Shown here: positions 1 to 5,015 of the stretch, piece after piece
How the letters are laid out: the number at the start of each line of letters is the position of its first letter
Numbering within the stretch: the first letter of the stretch is position 1
From: Clostridiales bacterium
Lineage (GTDB): Bacteria > Bacillota > Clostridia > Saccharofermentanales > UBA5734
Assembly (NCBI GenBank): GCA_007135995.1
Contig: SLHU01000350.1
Location: forward strand, 1 to 5,015
Length of the DNA stretch: 5,015 nucleotides
Direction of reading: 5' to 3'
Notes under the pieces: model-generated
Databases searched by the model: none
Seen by the model: only the letters and a program-made list of their open reading frames with translations
Told to the model about the DNA's origin: nothing
Program-made: the position numbers and the translations under genes

Positions 1-1
1 T

Positions 2-25
2 CGGTACCACGTACCGAAACGGAAG
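2..25 (+). repeat. 24-nt direct repeat, copy 1
   Basis: First of three direct copies (others at 2652 and 2691). The unit is a near-palindrome, CGGTAC, a 3-nt spacer, then GTACC plus a purine, followed by a purine-rich tail ending GGAAG. In this copy the palindrome is perfect (CGGTAC-CAC-GTACCG, 2-16). Positions 4-25 match 2654-2675 at 21 of 22 bases; the difference is C20 versus G2670. The copy ends one base before the first possible ATG of the glycosidase gene. The window begins here, so whether a hairpin partner lies upstream cannot be seen. Its function is unknown. Confidence 0.85.
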
Positions 26-28
26 CAT

Positions 29-34
29 GGGAGG
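29..34 (+). promoter_or_regulatory. Ribosome binding site of the glycosidase gene
   Basis: GGGAGG lies 4 nt before the ATG at 39. This favours ATG 39 over the in-frame ATG at 27, whose nearest purine run (GGAAG, 21-25) is only 1 nt away and belongs to the repeat. The spacing is slightly short, so the start remains moderately uncertain. Confidence 0.55.
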
Positions 35-38
35 CAGC

Positions 39-2651
39 ATGCGGCACGAGGCAGATGATTTAGAATGGACTCTGGAAGCTTTTCATCCCTGGGTACCGCT
101 GCTCGGACGCGGCATGGAAACCGGAGCACGTCCGGTCAGCCTTATTGGCGTTATTCCGGCTCGTGTTCCAGGCAGTGTGCATGGAGACCTTTACCGGGCC
201 GGACTGATTGAAAACCCATATCGTGATCAGGCGAGCATCCACTGCGAATGGATTGAAAACCGCTGGTGGATGTACAGGACAACCATACAGTCACCTGTAA
301 AGCGTTCTCGTATAGAGAATGGGAGGCTGGAGCTGGTTTTTCCAGGTCTGGATTGTGATGCTGACATTTATGCTGACGGAAAATGTGTTGCCAGTTCGGG
401 CAATATGTTCGTACCGGTCTGTATTGATCTGACCGACTGCCTGCTGCATCAAGATTCGGTTGAACTTGCAGTCTTATTTCGCGGGGTTCCGGATGAGATG
501 GGGCAAATTGGCAAAACCAGTCTGACCAGAACTCAGAAAGCCCGCTTCAATTATAAATGGGACTTTTCCACTCGCCTGATCAATATCGGCATCTGGAAGC
601 CGCCTTATTGGCAGGAACGGCGAGCCGCCGCTTTGGAGCAAATTCATAGTCAGACAGATTATGATTCAGTCAGCGGCCAGGGGACAATCTCGATATCCGC
701 AAACATGCAGTTTAATGGGGAAAAACCGTCAGACGCTGCTGCAGAAGTACGGGTCGTGCAGCCTGACGGCCGGCGTAACAGCTATCCGCTGAGTATCAGC
801 CGTTCAGGCCAGGTATATGGGCAGATCGTCCTGCCGGACGCCCGGCCCTGGTTTCCTCACAATATGGGTGAGCAGCCGCTGTATGAGCTGCAGATCAGCT
901 TATTTGCCGGAGGTGAACGCGTTGACCGGCAGATTGTAAATACTGGCATCAGGCGTCTGCGATATCAGCGCAATCCGGGATCTCCCGCCGATGCTCTGCC
1001 TTATACCTTCCTGATCAATGGTCAGCCCGTCTATGTGAAAGGGGTCAATATGACTCCCCTTGATCACCTGTACGGAGAAGTGGATCAGGTTCAGTACAGG
1101 CGCTTGCTCTATACCGCCAGACATCTGAACATCAATCTGGTTCGTGTCTGGGGCGGCGGGATCATTGAGACACCGTCTTTTTATGATCTTTGCGACCAGC
1201 TGGGGATCCTCGTCTGGCAGGAGTTTATCCAAAGCAGTTCGGGCATTGACAATATACCGGCGACGTCCCCGTCATTCATGCAGCTTTTGGCAGACAGTGC
1301 AACAGCTGCTCTTATTGAAAAAAGAAACCACGTCAGCCTGGTATGCTGGAGTGGCGGCAACGAGCTTATGGCAGCGGAAAATCAGCCGGTTGATCTCAAC
1401 CATCCCAATATCGCCATGTTACATGAAAAGGTGAAAGAACTTGATCCGGAACGGCTGTTCTTGCCGACCTCGGCATCCGGACCGGTTGAATTTGTTACCA
1501 CGGAAAAAGGTGTCAGCCATGATGTGCACGGACACTGGAAGTATCTTGGGAATCCGCAGCACTACGCGTTTTACTGCCAGTGTGACCATTTGTTTCACAG
1601 TGAATTCGGAGCGGACGGCATGACGAACAAAACAGCTTTGGAACGTCTGCTTTCAGATCCTGACCCTGGCTCAGTTCTGGCCGGGAATCCGGTTATGTGG
1701 ATCCATCGGGCAGAATGGTGGGACACAAGAGAGCGGGACCGCGCTTTGTTTGGCTCCCTGCCGGAAGAAACGGCGCGTTTATGCCTTTCCAGCCAATGGG
1801 TCCAGGCGGAAGCAATCCGGTTCATACTGGAAGCAAACAGGCGCCGTCAGCCGGAGCAAAGCGGCAGTATCATCTGGCAGCTCAATGAACCCTGGCCCAA
1901 TATAAGCTGCACCAATTTAGTTGATTATTATGGCGACTGTAAAATTGCCGCCAGTTGGGTCAGGCAGGCTTATCGGTCCACACATGTTTCTTTGGAATAT
2001 AAGCGCCTGGAATATACCCCCGGCGGTTGTTTTGAGGCAGATCTTTATATCAGCACGGATGAACCTGTGAAAGAAAAGACGCTGTCGGCAGTGCTTTACT
2101 CCGGTAAAGGCAAGATTCTGGATCAGGTCTTTTTCCAGGCAGTTTCCTGCGCAGCTCACACCAGCTGCCGTGTCGGACAGGTGCGCTTTACCGTGCCCGA
2201 TCAGCCGGACTGCCTGTTTTTCATTGCTGTCGGGTTTTCAGATTCTGCCGAAGTAAAACCAGCCGGGGCGACAACGCCTCTTTCTGTATCAAGCCGCCAG
2301 GTCTATATATTCTCTACGGATGACACCTATCCCTTACGGCCAGCCCTGAGCATGACAAAACCGGTCCTGGCTGTCTCAGTTGACAAGCTTTACAGACTCC
2401 CGCATGAGCACTGGCGAATATCATGCACGGTATCCAATCCTGACGCTTCACCAGCACTGCTTGTCCATATAGCGGAGAAAACAGGACACTATGTGACACT
2501 TCCTGACTTAAATGCCTTTTGCCTGTTTCCAGATGAAGCAGTATGCATCAACCTGACCTTGCTGCCCCGCCGCCCCTGCGGACTGCAGACATATGGACTC
2601 AAACAAGGAACCCCTGGACCAGAACCAGTGATCGACTGGCATTCTTTTTGA
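39..2651 (+). CDS. Glycoside hydrolase family 2, beta-mannosidase-like
   Basis: A predicted cytoplasmic retaining exo-glycosidase of 870 residues, a usual length for bacterial GH2 beta-mannosidases. No signal peptide or membrane segment is visible. The N-terminal sugar-binding beta-sandwich (about residues 10-200) carries the family pattern IPARVPGSVHGDL and later KWDFSTRL followed by GIWKP. An immunoglobulin-like domain follows (about 205-310), then a TIM barrel (about 325-650) with KGVNM, RVWGGG (369-374) and WQEF (393-396). WSGGNE places the acid/base at Glu442, and HSEFG places the nucleophile at Glu522. WQLNEPWP (613-620) matches the usual active-site WQLND-type segment. C-terminal beta domains complete the protein. 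It probably removes beta-linked mannose from short oligosaccharides, but the exact sugar is inferred. The reading frame is open to the left edge, so an upstream start cannot be excluded. A 24-nt repeat begins at the base after the stop codon. No promoter is visible within the window. Confidence 0.9.
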   Translation: MRHEADDLEWTLEAFHPWVPLLGRGMETGARPVSLIGVIPARVPGSVHGDLYRAGLIENPYRDQASIHCEWIENRWWMYRTTIQSPVKRSRIENGRLELVFPGLDCDADIYADGKCVASSGNMFVPVCIDLTDCLLHQDSVELAVLFRGVPDEMGQIGKTSLTRTQKARFNYKWDFSTRLINIGIWKPPYWQERRAAALEQIHSQTDYDSVSGQGTISISANMQFNGEKPSDAAAEVRVVQPDGRRNSYPLSISRSGQVYGQIVLPDARPWFPHNMGEQPLYELQISLFAGGERVDRQIVNTGIRRLRYQRNPGSPADALPYTFLINGQPVYVKGVNMTPLDHLYGEVDQVQYRRLLYTARHLNINLVRVWGGGIIETPSFYDLCDQLGILVWQEFIQSSSGIDNIPATSPSFMQLLADSATAALIEKRNHVSLVCWSGGNELMAAENQPVDLNHPNIAMLHEKVKELDPERLFLPTSASGPVEFVTTEKGVSHDVHGHWKYLGNPQHYAFYCQCDHLFHSEFGADGMTNKTALERLLSDPDPGSVLAGNPVMWIHRAEWWDTRERDRALFGSLPEETARLCLSSQWVQAEAIRFILEANRRRQPEQSGSIIWQLNEPWPNISCTNLVDYYGDCKIAASWVRQAYRSTHVSLEYKRLEYTPGGCFEADLYISTDEPVKEKTLSAVLYSGKGKILDQVFFQAVSCAAHTSCRVGQVRFTVPDQPDCLFFIAVGFSDSAEVKPAGATTPLSVSSRQVYIFSTDDTYPLRPALSMTKPVLAVSVDKLYRLPHEHWRISCTVSNPDASPALLVHIAEKTGHYVTLPDLNAFCLFPDEAVCINLTLLPRRPCGLQTYGLKQGTPGPEPVIDWHSF

Positions 2652-2675
2652 CCGTACCACGTACCGAAAGGGAAG
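2652..2675 (+). repeat. 24-nt direct repeat, copy 2
   Basis: This copy begins at the first base after the glycosidase stop codon. It reads CCGTAC-CAC-GTACCG plus the tail GAAAGGGAAG, so its left half-site has one mismatch from the palindrome in copy 1. It also forms the left arm of the large hairpin at 2654-2703. Confidence 0.85.
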
Positions 2676-2703
2676 GGAACACTTCCTTTTCGGTACGTGG
2701 TAC
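2654..2703 (+). terminator. 22-bp hairpin after the glycosidase gene
   Basis: Positions 2654-2675 pair with 2682-2703 over 22 consecutive base pairs. One pair is G-U (G2670 with T2687), and the loop is the 6 nt GGAACA. It lies 2 nt past the glycosidase stop and would probably block 3' exonucleases and may aid termination. It is not a textbook intrinsic terminator, because it is followed by CAAAAGGGAAG rather than a U run. The nearest T run is about 17 nt downstream and belongs to the next promoter. The hairpin is seen directly; the terminator role is inferred. Confidence 0.5.
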
Positions 2704-2714
2704 CAAAAGGGAAG
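2691..2714 (+). repeat. 24-nt direct repeat, copy 3
   Basis: Third direct copy, starting 39 bp after the start of copy 2. It reads CGGTAC-GTG-GTACC plus the tail AAAAGGGAAG. The central triplet is GTG instead of CAC, its reverse complement, so this near-palindromic core also serves as the right arm of the hairpin with copy 2. The copy ends 1 bp before the -35 box of the T-box promoter, so a protein bound here could affect that promoter. Confidence 0.8.
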
Positions 2715-2715
2715 A

Positions 2716-2744
2716 TTGATTTTTCAATTGATTTTGTGTATGAT
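2716..2744 (+). promoter_or_regulatory. Sigma-A-type promoter of the T-box operon
   Basis: The -35 box is TTGATT (2716-2721) and the -10 box is TATGAT (2739-2744), separated by 17 bp. Each hexamer differs from the consensus by one or two bases. Transcription would begin near A2751, just ahead of the first T-box leader elements. The stretch ATTGATTTT occurs twice, at 2715-2723 and 2727-2735; the second copy lies inside the spacer. Confidence 0.75.
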
Positions 2745-2840
2745 GACTTTATCTTTCTTTGCGAAGAAGGGGAGGAGTACGGGTTAACCGGCCGTCAGAG
2801 AGTGGGATTCGCCAGGCTGAAAGATCCCTCGGTACGAAAC

Positions 2841-2843
2841 GTC
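2841..2843 (+). promoter_or_regulatory. T-box specifier codon GUC (Val)
   Basis: GTC lies immediately before the conserved GGAAGG on the 3' side of the Stem I internal loop, opposite the AGTA motif. This is the expected position of the specifier codon. It would pair with a GAC anticodon of tRNA-Val, in agreement with valS downstream. A GTA, also a Val codon, occurs at 2832-2834 but sits too far 5'. Confidence 0.8.
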
Positions 2844-2925
2844 GGAAGGTCGTCCCGGAGCAAAGCGTGAGGATCGCGTCACGATCCGGAGAGTGCCTGC
2901 GTTCGCCTGTGGCAAAACGCGGGAA

Positions 2926-2964
2926 AACTGGTGGTACCACGGAAGGCACAGCTTTCGTCCAGTT
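2926..2964 (+). promoter_or_regulatory. T-box antiterminator
   Basis: Helix A1 is AACTGG (2926-2931) paired with CCAGTT (2959-2964), a perfect 6 bp. The 7-nt bulge TGGTACC (2932-2938) follows. Helix A2 is ACGGAAG (2939-2945) paired with CTTTCGT (2952-2958), 7 bp with one G-U. The loop is GCACAG. The UGGU of the bulge is complementary to a tRNA ending ACCA, so it expects discriminator base A, as is usual for tRNA-Val. Confidence 0.93.
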
Positions 2965-2982
2965 ATGGGTGAAGGCTTTTTT
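2950..2982 (+). terminator. T-box intrinsic terminator
   Basis: The 11-nt strand at 2950-2960 pairs with 2967-2977 (8 Watson-Crick and 3 G-U pairs) around the loop AGTTAT. The 3' strand runs into six T residues (2977-2982). It uses bases 2950-2964 of the antiterminator, so the two folds exclude each other. It should stop transcription when tRNA-Val is charged. Confidence 0.9.
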
Positions 2983-3088
2983 GTTGTCCGAAAAAGTTGA
3001 TTTATCAGCCGGCAAAGCATCTTGAATGATGCCTGCGCCTGAAACAAGTCAGTGTAAAGACACTACAGATAAAGCAAAGGAGCACGAC
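2983..3088 (+). other. 5' UTR between T-box terminator and small gene
   Basis: No gene was found here. Two short hairpins are visible: GCATC/GATGC (3017-3021 with 3028-3032) and AGTGT/ACACT (3051-3055 with 3060-3064, loop AAAG). The second ends 11 nt before the ribosome binding site of the small gene. Both are small and may be chance. Confidence 0.4.
3076..3082 (+). promoter_or_regulatory. Ribosome binding site of the small membrane gene
   Basis: AAAGGAG lies 6 nt before the ATG at 3089. It sets the start there rather than at the in-frame ATG at 3026, which has no comparable site and would add a polar 21-residue leader. Confidence 0.85.
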
Positions 3089-3352
3089 ATGTCAGATACA
3101 ATGAAAATGATAGCAGGCATACTGGGGATTATTCTGGCGGCTGTGGGTGTGGGCGTTGTTTATCTCGCACCGCGGATCGTTAAACGCAAAGGTTTGGATC
3201 AGCAAAAAAAAGTAGATACCCGCATCGCGGAAAACCTGACGGAAGAAGAGCTGGCGAAATACAAAAGCGATGGTGCGATTCTGGATGTTAAGCTGAAAGG
3301 CATGGCTCTGGCAGTACCGGGATTTATCCTGATTCTGATCGCGTTTCGTTGA
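3089..3352 (+). CDS. Small protein with two membrane segments, unknown function
   Basis: This 87-residue protein is not recognised as a named family. Residues 7-27 are hydrophobic and glycine/alanine-rich (MIAGILGIILAAVGVGVVYL) and are followed by a positive cluster, PRIVKRK (28-34). Residues 35-70 form a charged, probably helical linker. Residues 71-86 (GMALAVPGFILILIAF) form a second, shorter membrane segment ending one residue before the C-terminus. By the positive-inside rule the linker would be cytoplasmic with both termini outside, a hairpin topology. It contains no cysteine or histidine and no enzyme motif. The gene lies between the Val T-box leader and valS, 83 bp before valS, so it is probably transcribed with valS and induced when tRNA-Val is uncharged. 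Its role, for example in envelope function or amino-acid stress, cannot be read from the sequence. Confidence 0.85.
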   Translation: MSDTMKMIAGILGIILAAVGVGVVYLAPRIVKRKGLDQQKKVDTRIAENLTEEELAKYKSDGAILDVKLKGMALAVPGFILILIAFR

Positions 3353-3381
3353 TCAGAAGTATGACCGGAAGAGCTGCAAAA

Positions 3382-3413
3382 CCCCGTTTGGGGACATAAG
3401 TCCGTTATTTTTA
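3382..3413 (+). other. Overlapping small hairpins between small gene and valS
   Basis: CCCC (3382-3385) can pair with GGGG (3390-3393) around GTTT. Alternatively GGAC (3392-3395) can pair with GTCC (3400-3403) around ATAA. The two share bases 3392-3393 and cannot form together. The second hairpin is followed by the T-rich GTTATTTTTA. With only 4-bp stems this is at most a weak attenuator or an RNA-processing site, and it may be chance. Confidence 0.3.
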
Positions 3414-3422
3414 TCGCTGCCT

Positions 3423-3427
3423 GGAGG
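3423..3427 (+). promoter_or_regulatory. Ribosome binding site of valS
   Basis: GGAGG lies 8 nt before the ATG at 3436, a strong site with good spacing that fixes the valS start. Confidence 0.9.
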
Positions 3428-3435
3428 AAAGACAT

Positions 3436-5015
3436 ATGTCTAGAATTGATCAGATTGAGAAAAGTTTTGAACCGCAAAGTCATGAACACGCTATTTATGC
3501 CGGCTGGCAGGCAAAGGGCCACTTTACCCCGAAGCCAGACCCGGATAAAGAACCTTATACAATCGTGATTCCGCCGCCGAATATAACCGGTCAGCTGCAC
3601 ATGGGCCATGCGCTCGACAATACGCTGCAGGATATCCTGATCCGATTTAAGCGGATGCAGGGCTACGAAGCGCTCTGGCTGCCCGGCACAGACCATGCTT
3701 CAATTGCCACTGAGGCGAAAATAGTTGAGGCCATGCGGCAGGAAGGGCTTGACAAAGAAACACTGGGACGGGACGCTTTTCTGGAGCGGGCCTGGGCCTG
3801 GAAGGAAAAATATGGCGGCAGGATTATCGACCAGCTGAAACGCCTGGGCTTTTCATGTGACTGGACACGCGAGCGCTTCACGATGGATGAAGGCCTGTCG
3901 AAAGCAGTTCAGGAAGTCTTTGTCCGCCTTTTCGAAAAAGATCTGATCTACCGCGGCGAGCGGATTATCAACTGGTGCTCGCGATGCCTGACGTCAATAT
4001 CAGATGCGGAAGTTAATTACGAAGAATTAGACGGCAGATTTTACCACATTCGCTATCCGCTCGCAGACGGCAGCGGCCATCTTGACCTGGCGACAACCCG
4101 CCCGGAAACGATGCTGGGAGACACCGCTGTAGCCGTGCATCCGGACGATGAACGTTATCAGCATCTGATCGGTAAAGAGGCGGTTCTGCCGCTGACCGGA
4201 CGCACCATCCCGATTATCTCCGATACCTATGTTGCCCGTGAATTTGGTACCGGTGTTGTGAAAATCACGCCGGCGCATGATCCGAATGACTTTGAAGTTG
4301 GCCTGCGGCATGACCTTCCGACCTTAAATGTCATGACCGAGGACGCGAAGATTAATCAAAACGGCGGCCGTTATGCCGGGCTTGACCGCTACGAGGCCAG
4401 AAAACAGATTGTCAAAGATCTGGAAGCAGAAGGCCTGCTCATGAAAATTGAGCCGCATCAGCATAATGTGGGCTCGTGCTATCGCTGCAGCACAGTTGTA
4501 GAACCTCGTTTGTCTCTGCAGTGGTTCGTACGAATGAAACCGCTGGCTGAGCCGGCGATTGAGGCCGTCAGGCAAGGCGAGACCAAATTCGTGCCGGAGC
4601 GATTCGACAAAATCTATTTCAACTGGATGGAAAACATCAGAGACTGGTGCATTTCGCGTCAGCTGTGGTGGGGACACCGCATACCAGCCTGGTACTGCGA
4701 GGACTGCGGCGAAGCGATTGTAGGCCGTGAGACACCAGCATCCTGCCCGAAGTGCGAAAGCACCCGTCTGCGTCAGGACGACGATACACTCGATACCTGG
4801 TTTTCATCTGCACTGTGGCCTTTTTCAACGCTTGGCTGGCCGGAAGAAACTGAAGATTTCAAGTATTTCTACCCCACCAGTGTTCTGGTTACCGGTTACG
4901 ATATCATCTTCTTCTGGGTGGCACGGATGCTTTTCTCAGCGTTGGAGCAGACAGGAAAGCCGCCTTTCCACACTGTGTTTATTCACGGCATTATTCGCGA
5001 TGCTCAGGGTCGAAA
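3436..5015 (+). CDS. valS: Valyl-tRNA synthetase, N-terminal 526 codons
   Basis: A cytoplasmic class I aminoacyl-tRNA synthetase that joins valine to tRNA-Val using ATP. The frame is open to the right edge, covering about 60 percent of the usual length near 880 residues. The catalytic Rossmann fold begins with [19 protein letters not shown] (55-58) is the HIGH signature. The CP1 editing domain, which hydrolyses mischarged Thr-tRNA-Val, contains [10 protein letters not shown] (220-229) and [17 protein letters not shown]. The catalytic domain resumes with [17 protein letters not shown] (403-419), [11 protein letters not shown] (from 453) and [12 protein letters not shown]. The last bases read DAQGR plus two bases of a Lys codon, exactly where KMSKS normally follows. 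Cysteine pairs at 181/184, 348/351, 421/424 and 437/440 suggest zinc sites. The KMSKS loop, anticodon-binding domain and C-terminal coiled coil lie outside the window. The gene is controlled by the upstream T-box leader. Confidence 0.97.
   Translation, partial: MSRIDQIEKSFEPQSHEHAIYAGWQAKGHFTPKPDPDKEPYTIVIPPPNITGQLHMGHALDNTLQDILIRFKRMQGYEALWLPGTDHASIATEAKIVEAMRQEGLDKETLGRDAFLERAWAWKEKYGGRIIDQLKRLGFSCDWTRERFTMDEGLSKAVQEVFVRLFEKDLIYRGERIINWCSRCLTSISDAEVNYEELDGRFYHIRYPLADGSGHLDLATTRPETMLGDTAVAVHPDDERYQHLIGKEAVLPLTGRTIPIISDTYVAREFGTGVVKITPAHDPNDFEVGLRHDLPTLNVMTEDAKINQNGGRYAGLDRYEARKQIVKDLEAEGLLMKIEPHQHNVGSCYRCSTVVEPRLSLQWFVRMKPLAEPAIEAVRQGETKFVPERFDKIYFNWMENIRDWCISRQLWWGHRIPAWYCEDCGEAIVGRETPASCPKCESTRLRQDDDTLDTWFSSALWPFSTLGWPEETEDFKYFYPTSVLVTGYDIIFFWVARMLFSALEQTGKPPFHTVFIHGIIRDAQGR

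Larger units (their letters stand above)
2751..2982 (+). ncRNA. T-box riboswitch leader, tRNA-Val specific
   Basis: A cis-acting leader that reads the charging state of tRNA. Stem I elements appear in the expected order: the purine-rich GGAGGAGTAC with the AGTA S-turn (2776-2779), the AG-rich bulge CAGAGAG (2796-2802), and a distal helix GGGAT/ATCCC (2804-2808 with 2824-2828) closing a loop that contains GGCTGAAAG. The specifier strand GAAAC-GTC-GGAAGG follows. Two middle hairpins are visible: GGATCG/CGATCC (2871-2876 with 2882-2887), and GCGTT/AACGC (2899-2903 with 2916-2920) with an inner GCC/GGC helix. The T-box bulge, antiterminator and terminator complete it. By family knowledge, uncharged cognate tRNA stabilises the antiterminator and permits read-through. 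Its targets are the small gene at 3089 and valS at 3436. Confidence 0.93.

Noticed and set aside
900..1825. Several 60-110-codon frames on both strands inside the glycosidase gene
   Set aside because: The + strand frame from 39 carries all family motifs without interruption; these others are shadows.
2..2714. Integron cassette with attC sites
   Set aside because: The repeats lack the RYYYAAC and GTTRRRY core sites and no integrase is present.
2652..2714. CRISPR array
   Set aside because: There are only two nearby copies separated by 15 nt, the copies are imperfect, and no cas genes are present.
2..2714. Composite transposon or insertion sequence around the glycosidase
   Set aside because: No transposase, no long terminal inverted repeats and no target duplication outside the 24-nt units can be seen.
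2759..3025. Open frames of 87-88 codons on both strands over the leader region
   Set aside because: They lie on the T-box RNA, have atypical arginine- and proline-rich translations and lack ribosome binding sites. The RNA structure explains the sequence.
3026..3088. Earlier in-frame start for the small membrane protein
   Set aside because: ATG 3026 has no good ribosome binding site, and the added 21 residues are polar and would precede the membrane segment. AAAGGAG before 3089 decides the start.
3199..3696. 165-codon open frame on the minus strand
   Set aside because: It overlaps the small gene and the start of valS antisense, crosses their control region and encodes no recognisable domain. 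It is a shadow of the coding strand.
4027..4828. Minus-strand open frames of 63-117 codons inside valS
   Set aside because: They lie antisense to strongly conserved valS motifs and show no domain of their own.

Overview
The window looks like chromosomal DNA from a Firmicutes (Bacillota) bacterium of intermediate GC content. The evidence is strong purine-rich Shine-Dalgarno sites, a sigma-A-type promoter and a tRNA-sensing T-box leader ahead of an aminoacyl-tRNA synthetase gene. The species cannot be named from sequence reading alone. All supported genes are on the + strand.

Layout. (1) Positions 1-38 hold the first copy of a 24-nt repeat and the ribosome binding site of the first gene. (2) Positions 39-2651 encode an intact cytoplasmic family 2 glycoside hydrolase of the beta-mannosidase type. 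(3) Positions 2652-2714 hold two more direct copies of the 24-nt repeat. Part of this block folds into a 22-bp hairpin directly after the stop codon. (4) A promoter at 2716-2744 starts a T-box riboswitch leader, about 2751-2982. Its specifier codon reads GUC (Val), and it has a complete antiterminator and a competing intrinsic terminator. (5) A small gene at 3089-3352 encodes an 87-residue protein with two predicted membrane segments. (6) valS, valyl-tRNA synthetase, starts at 3436 and runs off the right edge just before its KMSKS loop, so 526 codons are present.

How the parts work together. Uncharged tRNA-Val should pair with the GUC specifier and the UGGU bulge of the leader. That stabilises the antiterminator and lets transcription continue into the small membrane-protein gene and valS. 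No second clear promoter is visible between the leader and valS, so the two genes are probably co-transcribed. The small protein would then be made in response to valine or tRNA-Val charging, which is unusual and worth checking. The glycosidase gene is a separate unit. The 24-nt repeat lies at both of its ends, starting at the base after its stop codon, and the same repeat block abuts the T-box promoter.
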